DNA of 7,615 nucleotides, from positions 1 through 7,615 of the forward strand of contig JADCDC010000443.1 of the NCBI GenBank assembly GCA_020252385.1. Direction: 5' to 3'. The notes below the pieces were generated by a model. It was given only the letters and a program-made list of their open reading frames with translations, was not told the origin of the DNA and ran no database searches. This DNA is from Aestuariivirga sp. Its GTDB lineage: Bacteria; Pseudomonadota; Alphaproteobacteria; Rhizobiales; Aestuariivirgaceae. The translations under genes and the position numbers were made by a program. Positions 1-6,415 of the stretch are shown here, one piece after another (the stretch's first letter is position 1; every line of letters starts with the position of its first letter).

Positions 1-152
1 ACCAGCGCCCTGAGCCGGCCATCCGCCGCGATGAAGCGGGACTGCTCCCACAGCGTCTCGCCCGGAGGTGGCGGAACGCCCCCCACGATCACGTCTCCGA
101 CCTCGCCCTCGGCGTGGCAGCCGATCACCTGAATCGCCCGCGTGCTGCGCAA
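1..152 (-). CDS. Proline racemase family protein, probable trans-3-hydroxy-L-proline dehydratase (5' part only)
   Basis: This is the first 50 codons of a leftward gene that runs off the left edge. It begins at a TTG codon (152-150), and the protein opens MRSTRAIQVIGCHAEGEVGD. The GCHAEGE-GDVIVGGV-PPPGETLWEQSRFIA pattern is the characteristic N-terminus of the proline racemase superfamily branch that contains bacterial trans-3-hydroxy-L-proline dehydratases. Those enzymes turn trans-3-hydroxy-L-proline into delta-1-pyrroline-2-carboxylate in the cytoplasm. The TTG start is supported by a GGAG Shine-Dalgarno (complement of 160-163) seven bases upstream and by the family-like MRSTR beginning. 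No ATG lies in frame nearby. The residues that separate dehydratases from epimerases and racemases (the Cys/Thr catalytic pair further in) lie outside the window. The family call is therefore firm, while the substrate is inferred from recalled similarity. The gene is divergent from the TerC-family gene. Confidence 0.85.
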   Translation of the reverse strand, partial: MRSTRAIQVIGCHAEGEVGDVIVGGVPPPPGETLWEQSRFIAADGRLRAL

Positions 153-159
153 TCCGTCA

Positions 160-163
160 CTCC
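160..163 (-). promoter_or_regulatory. Ribosome binding site fixing the TTG start of the proline racemase-family gene
   Basis: On the minus strand the bases read GGAG, followed by seven bases and then TTG. This is a canonical Shine-Dalgarno with normal spacing. It is what makes the non-ATG start at 152 credible. Confidence 0.65.
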
Positions 164-220
164 AACATTACAAAAAGTTCACAATCGATCCCTTGAACTT
201 GCCGCAGTTTACGTTACTTG

Positions 221-283
221 GCCAGACACAGCGGAGCCGGGCCCCTCTGGCGAGACCGAGTGTCTCGCGATGTCGGCCCGCTG
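221..283 (+). promoter_or_regulatory. Structured 5' leader of the TerC-family gene, candidate cis-regulatory RNA
   Basis: Within the 163-base divergent gap (153-315), the part before the TerC-family gene has clear folding potential. CAGCGG-A-GCCG (229-239) pairs with CGGCCCGCTG (274-283), giving ten pairs around one bulged A at 235. Inside it, GCGAGAC (250-256) pairs perfectly with GTCTCGC (262-268) over a CGAGT loop. A competing six-pair helix, GCCAGA (221-226) with TCTGGC (246-251), excludes both of these helices as drawn. Some Alx/TerC manganese exporters are controlled by the yybP-ykoY manganese riboswitch. The GGCGAGACC string here loosely recalls that class, but I could not find the GGGGAGTA box expected at its 5' end, so it is not called as one. 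No convincing sigma-70 promoter was found. A TTGAAC at 193-198 is a possible -35 without a good -10. Confidence 0.4.
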
Positions 284-315
284 GGGGGCAACATCACAAT
301 AAAAAGGGTCCGGCC

Positions 316-1323
316 ATGGATTTCATCCAGACGCTGCTGTTCTCCAATTTTCTCGGCACGCCATCCTATTTCTGGCTGATCTTCATCTCGGTGGTGATAG
401 GCCTCCTCGTCCTCGATCTCGGCTTCCTGCACAAGGGCCAGAAGGAGATCGAGGCGAAGGAAAGCTTCATCCTCTACGGCGGCTACATGGCGATCGCCTT
501 CGTCTTCGGCGCCTGGGTCTGGTATGCGCGCGGCGCCCAGTCGGGGCTTGAGTTCTTCACCGGCTACCTGATCGAGCAGTCGCTGGCGATGGACAACATC
601 TTCGTCATCGCAACCGTCTTCACCTTCCTTGGCATTCCCCGCATCTATCAGCACCGCGTGCTGTTCTGGGGCATCCTCGGCGTCATCGTGTTCCGCGCCA
701 TCCTGATCGGGCTCGGTGCGGCGCTGGTCATGTCCTTCCACTGGATCCTGTTCCTGTTCGGCGCCTTCCTGGTGTTCACCGGCCTCAAGATGTTCAAGTC
801 ATCGAGCGACAAGCCCTCGCTCGAGGACAACTGGATGCTGAAGCTGATCAAGAGGAACTTCCGGGTCACGGACAAGCTGCACGGCGAGAAGTTCACGGTG
901 CGTCAGATCGACCCCAAGACGGGCAAGATGGCGCTGTTCATCACGCCGCTCTTCGTCTCGCTCATCATCGTCGAGTTCGTGGACCTGGTCTTCGCGGTGG
1001 ACTCGGTGCCGGCGATCTTCGCCGTCACCCAGGATCCCTTCATCGTCTACACCTCGAACATCTTCGCCATCCTTGGGTTGCGCGCGCTCTATTTCGCGCT
1101 CGCCGCCGCCATGCACCGCTTCAAGTACCTGCAGTACTCGCTGGCGGTGATCCTGGTGCTGGTCGGCATCAAGATCTTCCTGGTGCCGCTGGGGGTCAAG
1201 ATCGACACCGCGATCTCGCTCGCCGTCACCATCAGCGTGCTGGCCTCGGGCATCCTCTGGTCGCTGTGGAAGACCAGAAACGACATGCCCGAACCCGCCC
1301 CGGTGGCAAAGGTTTCGGAATAG
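316..1323 (+). CDS. TerC/Alx family integral membrane protein, probable manganese/metal exporter
   Basis: The product is 335 residues long and very hydrophobic, with about eight or nine predicted membrane segments (roughly 17-37, 52-70, 82-105, 115-138, 142-160, 206-228, 244-266, 271-290 and 298-318). TerC-family hallmarks are visible: the acidic motif SLAMDNIFVI (Asp93) and EFVDLVFAVDSVPAIFAVT around residues 220-238 (Asp223, Asp229), followed by an ILGLRALYF helix as in Escherichia coli Alx. Characterised Alx/TerC members export Mn2+ or support metal loading of exported proteins, so an inner-membrane metal transporter is the likely role. Its specificity here is inferred. The ATG at 316 was chosen because it gives the normal family length and N-terminus and has an AAGGG purine run about seven bases upstream. 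The same frame stays open upstream to 142, but that extension is not family-like. A hairpin at 1357-1385 lies downstream. Confidence 0.9.
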   Translation: MDFIQTLLFSNFLGTPSYFWLIFISVVIGLLVLDLGFLHKGQKEIEAKESFILYGGYMAIAFVFGAWVWYARGAQSGLEFFTGYLIEQSLAMDNIFVIATVFTFLGIPRIYQHRVLFWGILGVIVFRAILIGLGAALVMSFHWILFLFGAFLVFTGLKMFKSSSDKPSLEDNWMLKLIKRNFRVTDKLHGEKFTVRQIDPKTGKMALFITPLFVSLIIVEFVDLVFAVDSVPAIFAVTQDPFIVYTSNIFAILGLRALYFALAAAMHRFKYLQYSLAVILVLVGIKIFLVPLGVKIDTAISLAVTISVLASGILWSLWKTRNDMPEPAPVAKVSE

Positions 1324-1356
1324 GCAGTCTTTCCGCTCGCCAACTGATGCGCTAAC

Positions 1357-1385
1357 AAGGGACCCGTCAATCGGCGGGTCCCTTT
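1357..1385 (+). terminator. Strong hairpin between the TerC-family gene and yqhA, terminator-like
   Basis: AAGGGACCCG (1357-1366) and CGGGTCCCTT (1375-1384) form ten uninterrupted pairs over the eight-base loop TCAATCGG. The tail is only TTTCTC, with three or four T residues partly inside the stem. It lies 33 bases after the TerC-family stop codon, so it fits a rho-independent terminator with a poor U tract. Unusually, its 3' arm ends just before the yqhA ATG at 1389. It may therefore also, or instead, control translation or read-through into yqhA. Confidence 0.65.
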
Positions 1386-1388
1386 CTC

Positions 1389-1904
1389 ATGAAGAAGCTC
1401 GAACATACGGTGGAGGCGGTCATTCTCGCCTCGCGCTGGCTCCTGGTGATCTTCTACCTCGGCCTGGCATTCGCACTGCTGCTCTATGCCATTTCCTTCG
1501 GCGCGAAGCTCATCGACTTCGTCGACAAGCTCTTCGTGCTGCAGGAGACGGACACGATCCTCAAGATGCTGGCGCTGATCGATGCCGCCCTCGTGGCGAG
1601 CCTCGTCGTCATGGTCATCATCTCGGGCTACGAGAATTTCGTCAGCCGCTTCGACAACGCGGACGGCAACGAGATCTCCTGGCTCGGCAAGGTCGATGCG
1701 GGCTCGCTCAAGATCAAGGTGGCCTCCACCATCGTGGCGATCTCCTCGATCCACCTGCTGCAGGTGTTCCTCAACGCCCAGCAGTACACCGACGGGCAAT
1801 TGATGTGGCTCACCATCATCCACCTGGCCTTCGTCGTCTCCGCGCTGATCCTCGCCTACATCGACCGGCTCATGTCCTCGACCAAGAAGACCAAGGGCGA
1901 GTAG
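1389..1904 (+). CDS. yqhA: YqhA/UPF0114 family inner membrane protein
   Basis: This 171-residue protein has four predicted membrane segments (about 12-36, 58-80, 107-129 and 138-158). It carries the conserved UPF0114 blocks: ASRWLL near residue 14, SGYENFVSRFD at 79-89, and WLGKVDAGSLKIK running into VASTIVAISSIHLL at 98-124. Length and order match E. coli YqhA closely. The molecular function of the family is not established. The ATG at 1389 is supported by the homologous N-terminus, although no Shine-Dalgarno is visible: the preceding bases are the 3' arm of the 1357-1385 hairpin. It lies 65 bases after the TerC-family gene on the same strand and could be read through from it. It converges on the MBL-fold gene with only nine bases between the stop codons. 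Confidence 0.9.
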   Translation: MKKLEHTVEAVILASRWLLVIFYLGLAFALLLYAISFGAKLIDFVDKLFVLQETDTILKMLALIDAALVASLVVMVIISGYENFVSRFDNADGNEISWLGKVDAGSLKIKVASTIVAISSIHLLQVFLNAQQYTDGQLMWLTIIHLAFVVSALILAYIDRLMSSTKKTKGE

Positions 1905-1913
1905 CCCCGGCCC

Positions 1914-2870
1914 TCAGCCGATCGTGACCACTTCGCCGGCATCCGGCGCAAGGAACTGCTCAGGGTCCACCGCGTGCTGGGCGAGTGCGCTGGCAAGTTC
2001 CCGCACCGGCGCGTCGATGGCCTCGTCCGTCAGCTGGATCGTGCCGTGGTGAATGGCAAGGCTCGTGGCGCTGCCCAGCGCCAGATGCGCCTTCACCGCC
2101 TCCTCCGGGTTCATGTGCTGCGGCTGCATGAACCAGCGCGGCTCATAGGCGCCGATCGGGATGAGCGACAGGCGCGGCGCGCCGAAGCTGCGGCGCACGT
2201 CGGCGAAGGTCGAGCCGGTGCCATAGCCCGTGTCGCCCGCGAAATAGATGGTCCCGCCCGGCGTCGCGATCACGAAGGCGCCCCACAGCGCCGTGTTGGC
2301 GTCGAACAAGCCGCGCTTCGACCAGTGCAGCGCCGGCGTGAGGTGGATCTCCGCCCCGCCGATGGCGAGCGACTGTCCCCAGCGCAGCTCGTCGATCCGG
2401 AAGGAAGGCGCTGCCCGCCTGATCCAGCGCGCATTGCCATGCGGCGTCACCACATGCGGCGCGTGCCTGGAAGCGATCTCGCGCAGTGCGGGAAGGTCCA
2501 TGTGGTCATAGTGGTTGTGGCTCAGCAGGATGATGTCGATGGGCGGCAGGCGGTCCGGCGTCAGCGCCGGCGGGCGCACCCGGCGCGGGCCTGCGAAGGC
2601 AACGGGGCTGGCGCGTTCGGAAAGGAAGGGATCGGTCAGGATGTTAAGCCCTGAGGTCTGCAGCAGCACCGTCGAATGCCCGATCCATGTGGCCTTGATC
2701 TCATCGCCCATGACGCGGTCTGGCGGCGGCGGGTGGGCCCTGTTCTCGACGCGGTCGGGCCAGCGGGCGCGCTTGCCGTTGAAGCGCCAGCGCAGGAGGT
2801 CCATGAACCCCGCCTCGCCGCGGTGCGCCTCGAGCCGGTAACGCTTCCCGTCATGCAGGATGCGCACCAT
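1914..2870 (-). CDS. MBL-fold metallo-hydrolase, NAPE-PLD-like
   Basis: This is a 318-residue cytoplasmic hydrolase with a metallo-beta-lactamase fold. The di-metal signature is complete: SHNHYDHMD at 117-125 (His118, His120, Asp122, His123), His182 in ALHWS, Asp213 in FAGDTGYG and His274/275 in AIHHGT. The stretch TWIGHSTVLLQ-LNILTDPFLSERASP (61-89), the AGPRRVRPP segment (93-101), and the N-terminal DLLRWRF and RWPDRVEN pieces are typical of the bacterial group annotated as MBL-fold hydrolases related to N-acyl-phosphatidylethanolamine phospholipase D and UlaG. The substrate is unknown and phospholipase activity is not implied. The ATG at 2870 keeps the conserved N-terminal region. It follows the stop codon of the DUF4239 gene by one base (TGA-G-ATG), so translational coupling is likely. 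It is the last gene of the probable four-gene operon. Confidence 0.88.
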   Translation of the reverse strand: MVRILHDGKRYRLEAHRGEAGFMDLLRWRFNGKRARWPDRVENRAHPPPPDRVMGDEIKATWIGHSTVLLQTSGLNILTDPFLSERASPVAFAGPRRVRPPALTPDRLPPIDIILLSHNHYDHMDLPALREIASRHAPHVVTPHGNARWIRRAAPSFRIDELRWGQSLAIGGAEIHLTPALHWSKRGLFDANTALWGAFVIATPGGTIYFAGDTGYGTGSTFADVRRSFGAPRLSLIPIGAYEPRWFMQPQHMNPEEAVKAHLALGSATSLAIHHGTIQLTDEAIDAPVRELASALAQHAVDPEQFLAPDAGEVVTIG

Positions 2871-2871
2871 C

Positions 2872-3648
2872 TCAGCCGTCCACGCCGGCCGCGCGCAGGA
2901 TGGGTTGCGGCGTCAGGGAGGAATAGCCCACAAAGGGCCGGTCATGCACCACGATGACGAAGAGAGCGAGCGTGATCGCCGCCGTCATCGCCGCCAGCGC
3001 CACGCCGCGCGGCAGTGGAAAGCGCGCATGCCCCAGCGCCACCATGGTCAGGAGCAGGGTCCCCAGCCCCGCAACCAGCAGCCATTGCCCCGCACTCACC
3101 ACCTCCTGGGCGGTCGAGAGGCGTTGCTGGCGCGCCGCCGAAAGCCCGTCGAGCGCCACCAGAAGCCGCTGCTGCAGCAGGCGGTTCTGCTCGCCCTCGG
3201 ACAGTCCGGCGACCACCGCCGCATAGAGGTTCCGCAGTTCCGCCTCGGCCGGCACGCGCTGCGCGGGGTCGGTCATGTTCTCCCATTCCCCGGCCACCGC
3301 ATTGGCATAGGCGGTGATGAGGCGGTCGAGGCCATCCTCCGTCGGCCCGGTAAGCTGGTCCATGTAGAGCCTCATCACCCGGATGTCGCGCGCCTCGGTG
3401 TTCACCATCTGGCGGGCGCGGTCCTCCGTCGTCCACACCGAATTGGCGAGGAAGGTGACGGAGAGCGCGAACAGCGTGCCCGACAGCGTCATGATGACGG
3501 GCGAGAGCTCGGACAGGCGGTGTCTCGCGTCTTTCCCCGGCCAGCGCTCCGCCACCAGGTGAAGCGCCAGCGCCACGCCCCCCACCGTGGCGAGGATCAC
3601 GAGGAACATCGCCACATGCGGCAGCCGGTAGAGGAAGTCGGGCGGCAT
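2872..3648 (-). CDS. DUF4239 domain membrane protein (bestrophin-like domain family)
   Basis: This is a 258-residue protein with two N-terminal membrane segments (about 9-32 and 46-70), a long soluble and probably helical middle (71-184), and two C-terminal segments (about 186-207 and 215-235). The pattern fits DUF4239: an FALSVTFLANSVW helix end leading to a VNTEARDIR segment, AVAGEWENM around 117-125, RQQRLSTAQEVV near 173-184, and the closing VIVVHDRPFVGYSSLTPQP. Some databases label the domain bestrophin-like, but ion-channel function is not proved, so the role remains unknown. The start at 3648 has GGGGAG ten bases upstream. It lies 16 bases behind the glutamine synthetase homologue and one base ahead of the MBL-fold gene, so co-transcription with both is likely. 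No signal peptide beyond the first helix is apparent. Confidence 0.8.
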   Translation of the reverse strand: MPPDFLYRLPHVAMFLVILATVGGVALALHLVAERWPGKDARHRLSELSPVIMTLSGTLFALSVTFLANSVWTTEDRARQMVNTEARDIRVMRLYMDQLTGPTEDGLDRLITAYANAVAGEWENMTDPAQRVPAEAELRNLYAAVVAGLSEGEQNRLLQQRLLVALDGLSAARQQRLSTAQEVVSAGQWLLVAGLGTLLLTMVALGHARFPLPRGVALAAMTAAITLALFVIVVHDRPFVGYSSLTPQPILRAAGVDG

Positions 3649-3664
3649 GACCCTGTGGCTCCCC

Positions 3665-5044
3665 TCACACCGTCCTGAGATACCATTCGAAGTCGCGGGC
3701 CGTGGGCTCGGCGTAGAAGCGGTCGGCCTCGACTTCCTTCAGCGTGCAATAGGTGTCGACGAACTCCTTGCCGAAATACTCCTTCAGGATCGAGGCGCGC
3801 CAGAAGGCGTCGATGGCGTCGAACCAGTTGCCGGGAATGTACTTGGCCCGCCGTTCGTAGCCATTGCCCGTCACCGGGTTGCCCGGGTCGCACTTCTCGG
3901 TGATGCCGTGGTGCATGCCGGCAAGGATCGCGGCCATCACCAGATAGGGGTTGGCATCCGCACCTGAGGGCCGGTGCTCGATGTGGCAGGCCTTCGGCGC
4001 ACCCGCAGGGATTCGCAGGCTCACCGTGCGGTTGTTGATCCCCCAGGAGGCCGAGACCGGCGCATAGGAATTGCGGCGGAAGCGGCGGTAGGAATTGGCG
4101 TTGGGCGCGAAGATCAGCATCGATTCCGCCATCGCCGCCTTGAGCCCGCCAATCGCCTGCATGAGGAGTTCGTTCTGCGTGGGGTCCTCCGCCGCGAACA
4201 GGTTCTCGCCCGCGTCATCCGCCAGCGAGACGTGGATATGCATGCCCGATCCCGTCCAGCCCGAATAGGGCTTGGCCATGAAGGTGGCGGCAAGGCCGTG
4301 CTTCTCCGCCACGTTCTTGATCAGCCGCTTCAGCATGATGCCCTCGTCGCAGGCCTTCAGCACATCGGCGCGGTGGCGCAGCACGATCTCCATCTGCCCC
4401 GGCGCATATTCCGAGATCAGCGTCTTCGCCGGAAGCCCCTGCACCTCGCACATGGCGTAGAGGTCCTTGAAGAAGGGCGCGAAATCCTCCGTGTCCTGAA
4501 GATAATAGGCCTGGTAGTGCTGTGGGCGTGCCTCGTTGATCTGGGCCTTGGGTGCCATGGGCTTGCCCGCCAGTGCCGAGGCGCGGTCCATCAGGAAGAA
4601 TTCGAGCTCGACCGCGCCCACCGGCGTCATCTTCAGTTCCGACTGGAAGCGCGTGACGATCTTCTCCAGCGCATTGCGCGGGTCGGCATAGTGCGGCGTC
4701 CCGTCGAGGTCGTGGATCGCGGCGATGTATTGCGCGGTCGGCACGTCGGCCCAGGGTACCCGCACCATGGAGCCGGGCACGGGCCACATCAGCATGTCGC
4801 GGTCGCCCTCGTCGAAGACGAGGCCGGTCTCGGGCACGTCCTGTCCCGTCACGTCGAGGACGAGGGCAGAGATCGGCATGAAGCGCCCGTCCTTCCAGGC
4901 GGGCACCACCTCGTCGCGGCGCAGCACCTTTCCGCGGGCAACACCGCACAGGTCGGTCCACACCACGTGAACGCTCTCGATGTCGGGGTTCTGGTCGAGG
5001 AAGGCCTGCGCTTCGGCCTCGCGGCGGGGAAACACCAATGTCAT
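3665..5044 (-). CDS. Glutamine synthetase family protein, probable gamma-glutamyl-amine/polyamine ligase (PuuA-like)
   Basis: This 459-residue enzyme has a complete glutamine synthetase fold. The beta-grasp domain (about 15-115) contains VWTDLCGVARGK. The catalytic domain has the expected metal and substrate residues: Glu146 and Glu148 (VELEFF), Glu212 and Glu219 (SEYAPGQMEI), His269 in GSGMHIHVSL, Arg320/321 in NSYRRF, Arg339 in NNRT, and Glu356 in IEHRPSGADANPYL. Housekeeping GlnA is longer by recalled family size and has an NLYDLPP adenylylation site. No such site is present here (TGNGYERRAKYIPGNW instead). This matches the PuuA/GlnA3 group, which joins glutamate to putrescine or other amines using ATP. 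The actual amine is not determined. The start at 5044 has GGAG (complement of 5053-5056) eight bases upstream. The gene follows the aminotransferase by 15 bases, and such pairing is consistent with amine catabolism. Confidence 0.85.
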   Translation of the reverse strand: MTLVFPRREAEAQAFLDQNPDIESVHVVWTDLCGVARGKVLRRDEVVPAWKDGRFMPISALVLDVTGQDVPETGLVFDEGDRDMLMWPVPGSMVRVPWADVPTAQYIAAIHDLDGTPHYADPRNALEKIVTRFQSELKMTPVGAVELEFFLMDRASALAGKPMAPKAQINEARPQHYQAYYLQDTEDFAPFFKDLYAMCEVQGLPAKTLISEYAPGQMEIVLRHRADVLKACDEGIMLKRLIKNVAEKHGLAATFMAKPYSGWTGSGMHIHVSLADDAGENLFAAEDPTQNELLMQAIGGLKAAMAESMLIFAPNANSYRRFRRNSYAPVSASWGINNRTVSLRIPAGAPKACHIEHRPSGADANPYLVMAAILAGMHHGITEKCDPGNPVTGNGYERRAKYIPGNWFDAIDAFWRASILKEYFGKEFVDTYCTLKEVEADRFYAEPTARDFEWYLRTV

Positions 5045-5052
5045 TTTGCTAG

Positions 5053-5056
5053 CTCC
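5053..5056 (-). promoter_or_regulatory. Ribosome binding site of the glutamine synthetase homologue
   Basis: The minus strand reads GGAG and then eight bases before the ATG at 5044. It lies wholly in the 15-base gap after the aminotransferase stop. It confirms the start and independent ribosome entry inside the operon. Confidence 0.6.
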
Positions 5057-5059
5057 GTC

Positions 5060-6415
5060 TCAGCCCGTCAGTTCCGTGAGGCAGCGGTCGAGTCCCTCGA
5101 CCAGCCGGCCCACATGCGCCTCGGTCGTTGCCGGGCAGACGAGCATCATGTTGTGGAACGGGGTGACGATCACCCCGCGATTGAGGAGGAAGTGATGCAC
5201 GGCAACGTCGATCGGCCGGTGGATCACCTGCGCGGCCTCGCCGCCGTTCCGGGGCCTCTCGGGAGTGCACATGAACTCCACCCGGGCCCCGGCACGGACG
5301 ACGTGCCACGGCACGCCATGTTTGATGATGACATCGGCAATCCCCTTCTCCAGCCGCTTCGCCAGCGTCAGGAGGGGGCCGAACGCCTCCTCGGTGAAAT
5401 AGTTTTCGAGCACGGCGCGCATCAGCGCCACCTGGATCTTCGATCCCGCAAGCGTGGTGCCGATCCCCGAATGACCTGGTGTCCGCGTCTCGAGGAAGCG
5501 CTGGATCCGTGCGGCCGTCTCCGCGCTGAAGCCATAGACCGCGGCGGGAATGCCGCCCGCCACGGGCTTCCCCATCACCATGGCGTCGGGCTCCAGCCCA
5601 TGGGCGCGGGTGTAACCGCCGGGGCCGGAGGAGATGCAGTGCGTCTCGTCGATGACGAGCAGCGTGCCCGTCCTGCGCGTCAGGTCCCGCAGCGCCGCAT
5701 GGTAGCCCTCGTCCGGCAGCACCATGCCCACATTGGTCATGATGGGCTCCGCCAGCACGCAGGCGACGTCCTCTTCCGCCAGCGCCCTCTCCAGCGCCGG
5801 GATGTCGTTGAACTCCACGACCTTGGTGAACTGCGTGAGGTCCCTCACCTCGCCGATCAGTGCGGGGTCGGCATGCGGCGTTCCGCCGTCGATGGTCACA
5901 TAGGTCTCGTCCACCGCCCCATGGTAGCAATGGTTGAAGACGAGGATCTTCTTGCGCCCGGAAATCGCCCGGCACCACTTGATCACCGCGCGGTTGGCAT
6001 CCGATGCCGTGGCCGTCACCTGCCAGACAGGGAGGCCGAAACGGTCCTCCAGCAGCCGCCCCACCGCCGCGGCATCGGGCGAGGGCATCATGGTGGTGAA
6101 GCCGTCACCGCCGGCGCGCTGTAGCGCCTCCACGATCGGTTGCGGCGAATGGCCGAACATGGCGCCGGTGTCGCCGAGGCAGAAGTCGACATAGGCGTTG
6201 CCGTCGGCATCGGTCACGTCAACGCCCCTCGCACTGGTCACGAACAGCGGGAAGGGCGTTCCCCAGTCCACCATCCAGTGCATGGGCACGCCCTTGAGCC
6301 AGTTCCGGCCTGTCTCCTCCGAAAGCCGTCTCGAAGTGGGGTTGCGCTGGGTGAAGAGGGCCTCTTCGCGGGCCAGCATGGCCTCAATCGCCGCCTCCGG
6401 AATGTGACGCGCCAT
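5060..6415 (-). CDS. PLP-dependent class III aminotransferase (glutamate-1-semialdehyde aminomutase-like)
   Basis: This 451-residue fold-type I enzyme uses pyridoxal phosphate. Visible landmarks are GVDVTDADGNAYVDF (64-78), the region around HCYHGAVDE (162-170) that stacks on the cofactor, Asp256 in VIDETHC for the pyridine nitrogen, and the probable Schiff-base Lys283 in MGKPVAGGIP. In glutamate-1-semialdehyde aminomutase the corresponding stretch before the HCYHG region reads SGTEA. Here it is TATASDAN (134-141), as in a set of bacterial proteins usually annotated as aspartate aminotransferase family protein or transaminase. A haem-biosynthesis role is therefore unlikely. The partner gene suggests an amine or amino-acid donor in catabolism, but the substrate is unknown. 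The ATG at 6415 has AGGA (complement of 6420-6423) only four bases upstream. It is the first gene of the probable four-gene leftward operon and divergent from the D-amino-acid transaminase gene. Confidence 0.85.
   Translation of the reverse strand: MARHIPEAAIEAMLAREEALFTQRNPTSRRLSEETGRNWLKGVPMHWMVDWGTPFPLFVTSARGVDVTDADGNAYVDFCLGDTGAMFGHSPQPIVEALQRAGGDGFTTMMPSPDAAAVGRLLEDRFGLPVWQVTATASDANRAVIKWCRAISGRKKILVFNHCYHGAVDETYVTIDGGTPHADPALIGEVRDLTQFTKVVEFNDIPALERALAEEDVACVLAEPIMTNVGMVLPDEGYHAALRDLTRRTGTLLVIDETHCISSGPGGYTRAHGLEPDAMVMGKPVAGGIPAAVYGFSAETAARIQRFLETRTPGHSGIGTTLAGSKIQVALMRAVLENYFTEEAFGPLLTLAKRLEKGIADVIIKHGVPWHVVRAGARVEFMCTPERPRNGGEAAQVIHRPIDVAVHHFLLNRGVIVTPFHNMMLVCPATTEAHVGRLVEGLDRCLTELTG

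Noticed and set aside
221..283. A firm call of a yybP-ykoY manganese riboswitch before the TerC-family gene
   Set aside because: The fold is suggestive, but the expected GGGGAGTA-type box is missing and the GAGACC string lies inside a perfect hairpin. It is kept only as a candidate cis-regulatory RNA.
142..315. N-terminal extension of the TerC-family frame by 58 codons
   Set aside because: The extension is not hydrophobic or family-like, overlaps the start of the divergent gene and the structured leader, and the ATG at 316 gives the expected family N-terminus.
1895..1907. GGGC/GCCC mini-hairpin at the end of yqhA as a bidirectional terminator
   Set aside because: It has only four pairs and overlaps the stop codon without a T tract, too weak to call.
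2942..3436. Alternative minus-strand frame of 164 codons within the DUF4239 gene
   Set aside because: It is a shifted-frame shadow with Gly/Arg/Ala-rich composition. The DUF4239 frame has the membrane segments and conserved motifs.
3974..6124. A 716-codon open frame on the plus strand opposite the glutamine synthetase and aminotransferase genes
   Set aside because: It is antisense to two genes with complete catalytic motifs, is rich in Arg, His and Gly, and shows no recognisable domain. Long antisense frames like this are typical of GC-rich coding DNA.
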